Source: Deroplatys truncata (lineage: Eukaryota; Arthropoda; Insecta; Mantodea; Mantidae). Taken from it: DNA of 64,000 bases. A program made the translations under genes and the position numbers. Positions 49,666-60,357 of the stretch are shown one piece after another. Under the pieces are notes generated by a model. It searched no databases, had not been told where the DNA came from, and saw nothing but the letters and a program-made list of their open reading frames with translations. The stretch covers positions 156,684,052-156,748,051 of the forward strand of contig CM060977.1 of assembly GCA_030765065.1 (NCBI GenBank), read 5' to 3'. Position 1 is the stretch's first letter; each line of letters starts with the position of its first letter.

Positions 49666-50516
49666 TCTTATGTTACACTCACATGACTTTGTCTACTCTT
49701 GTCCAAACTATTTTTACAAAACGTTTGTTCTCCATATGCTTCATGTTAATCGAGATGTTAATCTTATTGCTAATTTTCTTGTAGATGCAAGGGAAATTGG
49801 TAGGCTTTAAGCTATAGTCAAATATTTTAAGAGCTGGTTGCGTGTGGAGCATTCCATATTCTTTGCATCACCAGGACAAAAAAATTAAATAACGAATTTG
49901 AGAAAAAGTATAAGTATTGGAAAAATTAAGGGAATAACAAGCAATATCTCGAAAATGGTTCACTCAACAAAAAAATGTGTATGACATAAATCGTGTATTT
50001 TAACGCGATATACATTTTTTGTGTAGTAAAATGTTGTCTATCTCTTATGGTTTACCAGTTATGCAAAAGTTGTTCACAATGAAGAATACTTTTGGAGACA
50101 TTCCCAGAAAATTCGAGATGTACATTTCATTTTTCATGGAAATATTTTAAACATATGATATCTTAATCAAAATCGTTAGAGCCATTTTTGAGAAAATTAA
50201 AATTTTCGAAAAATGCTCCATGTAAAGAGTAATCTGGGGTGGGGAGATTTTCTTGAAAACCTTCGTGTCACATCTCTGTAAGATACTGAACCTAAATATC
50301 AAGTTTGGTGTTTATCCGACTGTTCGTTTCTGAGTTATGCTGTTCACAGAAACACACACACACACACTCACACAGACACACACACGGACATGTTTCCAAA
50401 AATGCTTTTTTTGGATTCAGGGGGTCTCAAAACATGTATTTCCGGTGAAATCTCGGTATCGAATTTTTCGTGGAATGCAATACTTCCCCTACTTACTATA
50501 CGTAGTAGAGGAAGTA
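49666..50516 (-). repeat. HINE family copy T, nested in copy S
   Basis: TCTTATGTTACACTCACATG start directly after an A-run; CA tract 50350-50385; ends TATACGTAGTAGAGGAAGT. Confidence 0.88.
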
Positions 50517-51130
50517 ATAAACGCCAAACTTCGTATTTAAGTTCAGTATTTTTCAAAGATGCAACACCAGGATTTTCAGGAATATCCGCCCTCCACAAAC
50601 TACCCTTTACATGGAGATTTTACGAAATTGTTTTTTTTTCCCAAAAAAATGTCTCCAACAATTTTGATTAAAATACCATATATTAAAGATATTTACATGA
50701 CAAATAAAATTTATATCTTGAGTTTTCTGGGAATAGCCTATGAAGTCCTTTTTATTCGGAAGGAATTTTGTATATTTTGTATTACTCGTAAAAGTTAAGC
50801 GATAGACGAAAACGCACTACACAAAAAAATGTATATCTCTTTAAAACACAATTTATTCACAATAAAGTTTTTTGTTGCACAAGCCATTTCTGAGATATCT
50901 GTTATTAATGGTTCGAGTTGTTCATTTCTTTGTCATTCTTTCAAAGACTTGTCAACATTCAGTTGTTTTTCGCGCTTGCATGGAAACATTATGTAATGTT
51001 GAGGCCAGCGTATAGCGTCCAGTTCTTAAACATTTGGCTATCGCCATTCCGTTTGTATCTACAACGAAAAATGTAATACATTTTCTTTAATGCTTGAATT
51101 GGATTAAAATGAAGCAGATAATAAAAAAAG

Positions 51131-52029
51131 TCTGATGTGTTACACTCACATGACTTTCTCTAACCTTATACAAACTATTTATACAAACGCTTATTCTCCA
51201 TCTACTTCATGTTAATCGAGATAAACATTTGCAGAGTCTATCTTATTGCTAATTTTCTTGTAGATGTAAGGGGAATATATATTTACACGGGCAATATAGA
51301 AATACAGTAGCCTTTAAGCACATACATATCTCTTAATAGCTGGTTGCTAGGTGCAGCACCATTCCCTTTCCCACAGATTAATACTCTTTGCATATCCAAG
51401 ACAAAAAAAATTGAATAAGGAATTCCCATTTGAGAAAATTATTGAAAAATTTAAGGGAATAACAAGCAATATCTCGAAAATGGTTCACTCAACAACAAAA
51501 AATGTATATGACATAAATTGTGTATTTTAACGCGATCTACATTTTTTGTGTAGTAAAATTTTGTCTATCTCTTATGGTTTACCAGTTATGCAAAAGTCGT
51601 TCACAATGAAGAATAATTTTGGAGACATTCCCAGGAAATTCAAGATATACATTTTATTTGTCATAAAAATATCTTAAACATATGATATTTTAATCAAAAT
51701 CGTTAGAGCCATTTTTCAGAAAATTAAACTTTTCGAAAAATCTTCCATGTAAAGGATAATCTGGGGTGGGGGATTTTCTTGAAAACCTTCGTGTCGCATC
51801 CTTGGAAGATACTGAACCTAAATACCAAGTTTGGTGTTTATCCGACTGTTCGTTTCTGAGTTATACTGTTCACAGACAGACACACAGACACGCACACGGA
51901 CATGTTTCCAAAAATGCTTTTTTTGGATTCGGGGGGTCTCAAAACATATATTTCCGGTGAAATATCGGTATCGAATTTTTGGGTGGAATACAATACTTCC
52001 CCTACTTACTATACGTAGTAGAGAAAGTA
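51131..52029 (-). repeat. HINE family copy U, nested in copy S
   Basis: TCTGATGTGTTACACTCACA start after ataaaaaaag; ends TATACGTAGTAGAGAAAGT. Slightly longer than the norm because of an extra block near 51275-51390. Confidence 0.88.
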
Positions 52030-52299
52030 AGAAGCTTTAGTAAGAATAGTTTATACGCCCACTAATTAACTATAGAGGGTAGAGAAACTAGTTTTAATAT
52101 ACATCAGATTTTTCTTTAGTATTTTTATTTGTTTACAGACCTAAATTTCAACATACGTTTGAATTTAGATTTCTATGGAAATGTGTTCTGATTTCGCGAT
52201 AGTGTGCTACTGCAGTCAATGTAACTAACTTCCTTTGATGGATTCTTGTGGCATTTGGTTTTCTTGTTCACCGATGATTAAGTTGTGGTATGCGCAGCC

Positions 52300-52810
52300 G
52301 ATGTCACTGACGAAGCTTTTATGTGCGGTTATAACTTTCTTGCTGTTGGTGTGCTTTTCCTTTCCAATAATTGGTTGAAGCGTCTGGCTTGCATGGCTGT
52401 TATGCTTTTGTTTGGAAGGTCTGTTGCTTGTTTCGGACAGATTCTTCGTGCCAGTTCAGTGATGGTCGAGTTGTGTTGTTGGCTTGTGTGGTGAGGGGCG
52501 TTGTCGTCATTATCTGCAGTGTTGAGTGTGGGTTGACGAGGTCTCGGTTGATCCAACGGAATGGGCGCGATTGACGGAGGTTGTGTTGGCACTAGAGCCC
52601 TCTTCGTTTAGGCTTACCCATAAGTTTTGGGCTCAGAGGCAGCGCAGAGAACACTGGTCTGTCGAATCCGGGTTTATCAGGCTCGGTCCAAGCATGGTAG
52701 AGCACAAACACCGGCAAAGCAGAAGGCTCGCGAAAGTAAAGATTGGGTTACGTGACCCATTCACCCCTCGTTTTACAAGACTAATCCACACACCTGTGTG
52801 CTCATAATAT
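52300..52810. other. GC-richer island, unidentified
   Basis: A 0.5-kb block clearly richer in G+C than its neighbours, with an 87-codon frame on the minus strand (52329-52592) rich in P, Q, T and N. Codon content is low-complexity and there is no family motif. Probably part of an unrecognised repeat. Confidence 0.3.
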
Positions 52811-53104
52811 GTGCATTAGTATACGTCTGTCTACACGGCCTAAGATGGGACACTGGTTCGGAACCTAGGTTTGTTGTCTACTTATTGCTAAATTACACGT
52901 TATTTTCCTAATTAAAGCAACATTTTTACAGCTTATTGGATCAGCAAAATCACAATTAGTTATTTTATTTTCCTATGTAATGTATCACACTCAACATAGT
53001 ACAAACAGGTTTAACATTTTAAGAAACGAAAGAATTTAAATGAAACGAAATGAAATATAACAAAATCGTGGAAATGCACTCAAGTAATACGAATATCAGT
53101 ATCC

Positions 53105-53185
53105 TTTATAGATATATTCATATTATATATCATTATTATATATATTATATATATTATTATATATTATATATCATATATATTTCAC
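53105..53185. repeat. AT-rich simple sequence
   Basis: Imperfect (AT)n/(ATT)n tract just downstream of the hAT fossil's coding end. Confidence 0.8.
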
Positions 53186-54028
53186 ATTATTAATAACAGT
53201 TATCTGCAGAACTTAATTTATAATCTTCTAAATGTAATACCAGGTTATAAGGAAAACCTTTTTTCGTTAAAAACAATATACATTAAGTTTCTATTGTTAG
53301 CATGGATTAATTTACATGGTACTAATACCAATATATAAATAATAGCAACCCCTCTAAACTTTAAACCTCATTAAGAAAAAAGAAAACGAAAACCATCCAT
53401 TTAACACGTCTTCGTGAGGTTGTTAATTGTTACAAGATCATTTACAATATCAGGTGACAAATTACTTCTCCTTTCAGTAATGAGACCTGTTAAACTGAAA
53501 GCCCGCTCACTAAGGGCGTTTGTTGTAGGAATACATAACACATTTGCTAGTGAAGGAAATTGAGGTAATGTACCTGCATGATCTTTCCACAATGTTAATA
53601 TATCTTTATTATTCTCTGCAATCCCCATAATAAGATACAATGATATTTCATCGAATTGCTTATTCTTGTGTCTCCAATCTGCAAATCGTTCTCTTTTGAG
53701 AGGAGACTGGAGCCTCTTGTTAGTTCATGGACGGTTCATCGGACATTACAAGTGCCTGAAGAAGGCCATATGAAACGTTGCTAAGTGATGAACTGGGTAT
53801 ATGCAAAGTCTATATTCAAGGAACTCGTTAGCTCGTTGTTTAACTCGTTTCATTTCCTCGGAATCTGCATCAGTTCACACTTCCAAGGCAGCACAAATTG
53901 TATCGTTTGGAACATCTTCCGCCTCATTCTTCTCTGACGCCTCTTTAAAAGGTGATAAAAACTCAAGTTTCCAACTATTTCTCTATTGTACCTCGCCATT
54001 CTTTGATCAGCATTCACTTGCGACAGTA

Positions 54029-54726
54029 GAAGGAGTATCCAATAAGTAAGTTTCCCTATTTTATAAAAAAACGTTACACACAATTGAGCATGTTGAATTA
54101 ATTTTATTTATATTGTATAATCCTTCTGATATTTCACTACACAGTCAACATGTTTTTCCAAGCATTTTTGGGAACGTGACATAAGTTTTTCCAAGCCAGT
54201 GTTGTACCAGGTCGGGTCCTGTGCTCACACCGAGCTATTCACTGATTTGACTCATCATTGGTGTTAAAAGTGCTTACCTTTAAGTTGGAGGAACACGTGA
54301 AAATCACTTGAGGCAGGGTCCGGTGAATACGGAGGATACTAGAAACCTTCCAAGCTGAATCTTGACCAGGTGAAGCTCAGAAGATTCAACTGGGAAGTTT
54401 TCTCGCATATTCCATATTCACCAGATCCTTTCCCAAGTGATTTTCACATGTTCCCCTGACTCAAAGGTCATCATGGAGTAAGCACTTTAACTCCATGACG
54501 AAGATCAATCAGAAGTAAACAGCTGGTTGCGAGCACAGGACCCGACCTGGTACAACACTGGCTGGAAAAACTTGTGTCACGTTCCCAAAATGTTTGGAAA
54601 AACATGTTGACTATGTAGAAAAGTAAAAGAGGGATTGTACAATATAAATAAAATTAACTCAACATGATCAATTGTGTGCAACGTTTTTTCATAAAATAGG
54701 GAAGCTGACTTATTGGACGACCCTCG
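54029..54726. mobile_element. Long-TIR palindromic element (mariner-type MITE or foldback)
   Basis: The outer about 200 bp on each side are inverted copies. The right end reads inward ACGAGGGTCGTCCAATAAGT; the left end is GAAGGAGTATCCAATAAGT. The TA dinucleotide flanks both ends (54027-54028, 54727-54728). The interior holds no transposase. TA targets and a GAGGGTCGTCC-like end suit the Tc1/mariner superfamily. It interrupts the hAT frame after YTQDEDVRQ. Confidence 0.78.
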
Positions 54727-55109
54727 TACCTGTCTCACATCTTCATCTTGAGTATACAGGGACTTAAGACGCGAATTCCAGCGCATATTGCCCTTCTGTA
54801 ATAATGTTTTGGAGATCTTGTTTACTAATCCTGATCGTTTCATATAAGCGGTTATATCTTTGCATACAGTCACAGCTGTTAATATTGTGTATAACCCCTT
54901 TGTTATATCATCTTCCTTAAAGGTACTCCTTAACACATTGTTTAAAACGTGAGCTGTGCACGGTATACATTTATAGGTATGAAGGTTTTTTTTATGTTAC
55001 TGCCTTGGTTAGACACAAAATTGATCTTCATAACGTCATCTAAGGAAACTCTCAGTGTCATTAATCTGTCCTCAGTTTCACATTTTATATTGTCGCCAGT
55101 TTTTATATA

Positions 55110-56167
55110 CAAGTTGAGCAAAAAGACTCCGAACCGCCTGCGCGGTGTTTTTCCTTTCCGCGTCCTCTGCTCTCGTTGCCGTCTGCTGCTATCATAGTTA
55201 GGCGCAGATGAAACCATACAACTTTTTTAAAAGTACTTTTAAAGGCTTTACTTATCTACCAGTTTTATGAAAGGAGATGCTGAAACTGGCCACCGTCGTT
55301 GTCCATACATTTTTGGCACGTCTTTAGGAAACTAACATCATCGAATTTTGGGGGGAAATTTTCCAAACGATGACCGATATCGTCTAATGTTTCTTCGGTA
55401 AGAACCGAACTCCGTCCTTTAGATTTCTTAGCCCGAATACCTCCTGTGGCCTGAAATTTACTGTAAAGTCCATGGATTGCTGTACGGCCAGGAACATTTA
55501 CACCTGGAAATCTTTCTGTAAATCGTACTTTCACTTGGCGAGCTGACCAAGTTAACACATACGAATCATAAATAAATACACGCTGTGCAATAGAAAACAT
55601 ATACTGAGCCAGAATATACTTTGTGACTAAGTACCGAACAAAATAATAAATAACTCGTAATAAGTGAACCACATCGCATCACCGTCAACTCAAAGCTGCA
55701 CTTCACACTGCACAGCAAAACCACAACAGCTTGACTTTATTTATAGCAGCAGTGCGTTATCATGTTTTTATCATATTTCCACACGCTAAGTGGAAAAACA
55801 CCGCGCAGCCGGTAATATTGTTCATAAAATACCCCTCCGGGATAACTTAAAGCATAAGGTGTATAAGACAAATCCACACACTCTGGAAGCCTTAAAACAA
55901 AATATCCGCCAGGAAATTTCTCAACGTGAACTACGGCGAGTGATGGATAGTTTCCTAAAGAGGTGCCAAAAATGTATGGACAACGACGGTGGCCAGTTTC
56001 AGCATCTCCTTTCGTGAAGTTGGTAAGTAAAGCCTTTAAAAGTAGTTTTAAAATGCTGTATGGTTTCATCCACACCTTTCTATGATAGCGGCAGACGGCA
56101 ACGAGCGCCGAGGACTCGGACAGAAAAAACACCGCGCAGGCGGTTCGGAGTCTTTTGGCTCACTATG
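55110..56167. mobile_element. Rearranged two-part mariner-like element with TA flanks
   Basis: Ends CAAGTTGAGCAAAAAGACTC (left) and the inverse CATAGTGAGCCAAAAGACTC (right), with TA on both sides. The left portion on the minus strand encodes a helix-turn-helix (TERFPGVNVPGRTAIHGLYS, then SVLTEETLDDIGHRL) fused to the tail CMDNDGGQFQHLLS. The right portion on the plus strand encodes the C-terminal half ending in the same tail (LRRVMDSFLKRCQKC, then the tail). A third TIR-like piece, GGAAAAACACCGCGCAGCC, lies internally at about 55791-55811. So two defective copies of one element sit back-to-back, both lacking the DDE core. It interrupts the hAT fossil. Confidence 0.75.
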
Positions 56168-56333
56168 TATAAGAAATCTTGTTTTAACGTGACACAAGAC
56201 TGAAGAAGCCATTCCTTTGAAATATAGCGACCTGTAATTGTGGTGTAAGCAATTCTTTTCTAGTTGTCACTCCACATATCAGTTGTGGAAGCAAGCTGAC
56301 CTATTTTGGCTGCTTGGTGCAGTATAGGAAATA

Positions 56334-57650
56334 CGAGGTGTGAATAAAAAGGTTCCCGAATGTCTTCACAATAATGCTGACGCTGAGATTTCTTTAATTC
56401 TTACCCTGTACATGCAGCGTTCCTTCACGATAAAAATGAGAGGTCACGTGACTTCCTGTGACAATGCAGTGACGAGATAGACGCTCTGAACTGAACACGT
56501 GTTTTGCATGTGCTGTGATTTTTCCGTGTAGCAAAAAATGTCTGATTACGAAGCACAAAGAACGAACATCAAATTTTACTTTAAACTCGGTTAAACTGCA
56601 ACAGAAGTCTATGAAATGCTAAGAACAGCTTATGGTGAGGACGTTATGTGCAAAACTCAAGCATTTGAGTGGTTTTAGAAATTTAAAAGTGGTGTGACAT
56701 CAGCTAAAAATGCAGATCGTTCGGGGCGAACCTGTTCCAGCAAAACTGATGAAAATATCAATCAGGTGAGGGCAATGGTCTTAAATTATAGGCGTATTAC
56801 AATAAGAGAACTTTCTGACTCATTAGGACTCTCCTTTGGAAGTGTTCACAGTATTTTGAAAGACAATTTAGACATGAGAAGAATTGTCGCCAAGTTCGTC
56901 CCCGCCTGCTTTCAAATGGCCAAAAGAAAAGCCGTGTGATTGCCTGCACAGATATTAAAGAACAGCTACAAAATGACCCACAGTTTATGGAGAAAATTAT
57001 TACTGGTGAGGAAACATGGAATTATGGGTACGATTAAGAAACGAAGCCACAATCTTCACAATGGAAGAGTCCTTCATCTCCACGCCCGAAAAAAGGCCAG
57101 ACAAGTTCGATCCAAAGTGAAGCCAATGATAATTGTGTTTTTTGACAATAAAGGCATTGTATATAAGGAATTTGTGCCGCAGGGTCAAACAGTGAATCAA
57201 GTGTTCTACAAACAAGTGCTGCAAAGATTAAGGGAGAATGTGCGAAGCAAACGGCCGAAGAAATGCAGGAGTCACTGACTGGTTCTGCATTATGACAATG
57301 CGCCCATGCACAAAGCCCTTTCTGTTCGCCAATTTTTGGATAAAAATAGGATGAATACTGTTCCCCATCCCACCTATTCTCCAGATTTGGCACCAACGGA
57401 CTTTTCTCTATTCCCGCGACTTAAAATGCGGCTCCGAGGGCACCGTTTTGAGGACATTGATGTCATCCATCGCGAATCGCAGAAGGCTCGAACTTGTTGA
57501 AAGAAGAGGACTTCCAGAGGTGCTTCCAGCAGTGGCATAAGCGCTGGGACAAGTGTATCAACTCCCAAGGAGACTACTTCGAGGGTGACGGTGCAGATTA
57601 GATAAAACAAACTGTTGTGTAGTATTTATGAAACTTTTTGATCACACCTG
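56334..57650 (+). mobile_element. Mariner transposon with both ends
   Basis: Ends: CGAGGTGTGAATAAAAAGGT at the left and (reverse complement) CAGGTGTGATCAAAAAGTTT at the right. TA flanks are at 56332-56333 and 57651-57652. Length 1317 bp, typical of mariner. Inserted in the hAT fossil, between its TVSRNV segment and the following domain. Confidence 0.92.
56538..57601 (+). pseudogene. Mariner transposase, full extent but broken
   Basis: Starts MSDYEAQRTNIKFYFKLG, with the paired helix-turn-helix (AYGEDVMCKTQAFEWF; ITIRELSDSLGLSFGSVHSI) as in mellifera-like mariners. The catalytic motifs are ITGEETWNYGYD near 56998 (relatives TGDExW, so the first Asp is Glu here), HYDNAPMHKA near 57291 (second D), and SPDLAPTDFSLFPRLK near 57380 (third D). 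In-frame stops follow FKLG and FEWF, with frameshifts near 56935, 57040, 57275 and 57497. Non-functional. Ends with TAG at 57599-57601. Confidence 0.9.
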
Positions 57651-57879
57651 TATGTCACATATTAAGCATTGCTTTCTCCCTCACATTACGTGATACTGTA
57701 GGTGGATGTGGCAGTATTCTATTAACAACTATGTCTCCTTACTTAGCACCCATTCTAATCAATTCTTGGTTTAGATCTTTAAGGCCTGAACAGCCTATTG
57801 CTTCGATCACACAGCATTCCGCGATTCTTTCCTGTCTTCCTTCGTAATTTCTTGTTCTTGAATTTGTGGTACGGATTAT

Positions 57880-58240
57880 GTGTGTCTTGTGGCTCATGCC
57901 ACATGGTCGTGGCTCATGCAACCAGCACGTCACGATGCCAGGGTGATGCCGTCTACATATCCAGAGAAAGTCAAGTCCAAAGCTTTGAACAAGTTACAGC
58001 CAGGAGTGACGTAAGACATCACCTCATCATGTAATACATCAGGCACGATTGGCTGGGTTGCGACACGCCACTAATGCCAGCGCCATCATCTTCTCCGACG
58101 GGGCCACGAACTCCCGGGCAGGCAGAGAAGAGGAGACATTTTTTTCGCCGGGGACCGAGGCGGAACAGCTAGCCATCGTGACAGCGAGTTTCGGCATATT
58201 TCACCAAGGGTTATTTCGGCCTTTCCTAAATTATCTTTAA
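57880..58240. other. GC-rich block of unknown origin within the hAT fossil
   Basis: Open on the plus strand for about 60 codons (58049-58240) and GC-richer than its surroundings. The hAT frame is not recognisable across it, so it may be another insertion. No terminal repeats or family motif seen. Confidence 0.3.
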
Positions 58241-58804
58241 AACCTTGTTTGGTAAGCTTTTTTAAAATGTAATCTTTAACTCTTGGTGCTATTCAAAATG
58301 GCTGTACGCGAGAAGTATTGACGTTGCGTTTCGTTACTTTCTTGAACTCGTTACTTTGTCATATATTCTTTAAATGCACATGGCAAAACCAGTGCAGTCC
58401 AAGTAAACTGGATGTACCTGATTTGAATGACAGAATGCTTTCACACTTCGTACACTGTGAATATTGCACTTTTTCTTCCTCCTTAGCAGTAACAACTTCC
58501 TTAAAACATGTCCACACCTACTTTTCCTTTTCTGCGTCTGGTAATGTAAACAGCGTTGATTGTAATGCAATTGATGTTTATTATGCAACTATTAGTAACA
58601 GTTTGGTGCAAGTCGACGGGCCACTAGTCCTCTCGGGTTACTAATAGAACTAGTGACGCTGCCTGCTTGTCTGCATGTGAGTGAAGGTTACAAGTTCAGC
58701 AATCGTTGCCCTGCATAAACCAATCACGAAAGTAAACAGTTATAGGCAGGCCTGAACGAGCATTTTCCGGGCTCTAGCTGGCACTGACGTTTGCTTGAGG
58801 TATG

Positions 58805-59327
58805 GGGTATTTACTGGAGGGGGACACCTCGCCACTGCGACCAACTAGGTGTATTGTGGCTACACCCCCCGGGAGGCAGGGATGAAGTGAAAGAGCCAAA
58901 GCAGGTCGCAGGTCCTCAGGCAGAGAGTATTACAGAAACGCACGGAAGTCCCTATCATTTCCAGTGCGAAACACCCGCACTCGACCAATAGAAGCTGAGT
59001 CCCGCGAGAGGGTGACGAAGCGGCCCTTGCAGGCAGACCAAAGCGCCCTATCGTGGGCGGGGAGAAATCTTAGCGACCATGTTCTTTGTCTACCATCAGA
59101 CGTACTACGGAACCTAGAGATACTGCCTGAAAGGGAGAAAGGTGAAATGACAGGAAAAGAAGGAAAGGAGAAATCGTGGTGGAACACAACATCCAGCATT
59201 CGATTAGGTGACCAGAGGAAAACCACGTAAAACCACATGGTCAGAGTGGGAGGCCAACGGGAATCGAACACGAGACCTCCCGAATGCGGGCCACGACGTT
59301 ACCGCCTGAGCCATTCCGCTCGGTTAG
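58805..59327 (-). mobile_element. tRNA-headed SINE-like element, copy 2
   Basis: Homologous to 2199-2762 over most of its length (e.g. gggatgaagtgaaag / gggatgaggtgaagtg; cgtgggcggggag / cgtgggcggtcct). The minus-strand head has CCGAGCGGAATGGCTCAGGC (A box) and GTGTTCGATTCCC (B box), better preserved than in copy 1. Confidence 0.62.
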
Positions 59328-59339
59328 CATTTGCTTACT

Positions 59340-60225
59340 TCAGCTTGTCTTAAAAATCCTCATTTTTTGCATAACTGGCTACCAATAACAGTCTTTCATC
59401 TTAAAACACCTTTGGGGTTGGTGAGTTGAAACCTAAATTTACATTTACCTTGATTTCACCTTCCCTCACATTATGTCAATTACCAGAATTGCAAGTTCGT
59501 TTACCTTAATAGCGTTATCTTTATGCGATTATCTACAGGCTGTTATTTCTGTTTACCTTCATTTCCACTGACCAAACTGATAAAACTCTTCATGCCACCT
59601 TTCAGAGTATGTATTGAAGCATTCGTCTGCCTTCATTCATTAAAATTTTATTAATTGTTATTAATTAAACAAAAACTCGACTGGAAATTACTTCACTTTT
59701 TCAAATCCCTTGAACCCATAGACACAGCTGTAGAGAACAGTCTGTGCATTGCATATTCCGTATTTGTGAAAGAAAGGCAGAAAAAACAATCAAGAGCTAG
59801 ACGTGAACGTTAGTTAAACCCTGGATAAAGCTTGAGCGTGGGGCTGAGGCTAATGTGCTCAAGAGGGATTTCCCCCTCTCATTAAATGTTTTCCCTGGCT
59901 CGTCAAAGAAAAAATCCTTCTCTGCCAGCGAAGTACTTTTTCTTTTTATTATAAGCACTATTACTGCTCTCTTTGAAAATACAGGAAGACACGGAATATT
60001 TTCGATGCAGATTGTACAAGGTACGAGTGCGAGCTGAAGGTCAGCAAAAGTGCTGTGTCGCTAATACCAAGTAAGCTAAACAATAAACAATAGAAGAGAG
60101 TCAACGGAAATTTAACACATCAAAGCAAAATCTTTATGTAAATTTGGTGACTGGATTGTTCTTAATATTTACATCTAATAGGATAGATACTTCTTGATTG
60201 CTCCTACGTCCTATGTATTCTGAAT
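59340..60225. other. No gene recognised
   Basis: AT-rich, no assignable motif. Confidence 0.35.
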
Positions 60226-60227
60226 GG

Positions 60228-60298
<71 letters not shown>

Positions 60299-60299
60299 T
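60228..60299. repeat. (TAC)n microsatellite
   Basis: About 23 units, nearly perfect. Confidence 0.95.
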
Positions 60300-60357
60300 T
60301 ATGCTTTATGTCTATAATACACCAATACTACTAATTTTGGTATTACTGGTACAAATA

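Larger units (their letters stand above)
49517..52113 (+). repeat. HINE family copy S (host), split twice
   Basis: Three collinear pieces of one forward copy: 49517-49665 (left end to gcataactaaaaaa), 50517-51130 (taaacgccaaacttcg to gataataaaaaaag) and 52030-52113 (gaagctttagtaagaatag to acatcagattttt). Copies T and U, both in reverse orientation, occupy the two gaps. Confidence 0.88.
53401..58640 (-). pseudogene. Fossil hAT transposase (hobo/Ac-like) broken by insertions
   Basis: Read right to left on the minus strand. A BED-type zinc-finger segment is at about 58590-58400 (QYSQCTKCESILSFKSGTS). Then GLKDLNQELIRMGAK and RILPHPPTVSRNVREKAM (57860-57670). A short WT-type piece is at 56330-56170 (KEWLLQSCVTLKQDF). 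The central domain is at 55107-54729 (FVSNQGSNIKKTF, then DITAYMKRSGL and GNMRWNSRLKSLY). The C-terminal dimerisation domain follows at 54026-53401 (QVNADQRMARYN, then FPSLANVLCIPTTNALSERAFSLTG and ERRSNLSPD). The order is that of hAT transposases. Insertions at 56334-57650, 55110-56167, 54029-54726 and perhaps 57880-58240 split it, and it has frameshifts of its own. No terminal repeats were located. Confidence 0.82.

Noticed and set aside
54949-55197. Plus-strand frame over the hAT/insert junction
   Set aside because: Antisense shadow spanning the hAT segment and an inserted TIR.
59255-59327. Functional tRNA gene on the minus strand
   Set aside because: A and B boxes are present, but the arms do not pair as a cloverleaf and the sequence recurs as the head of a SINE-like repeat.
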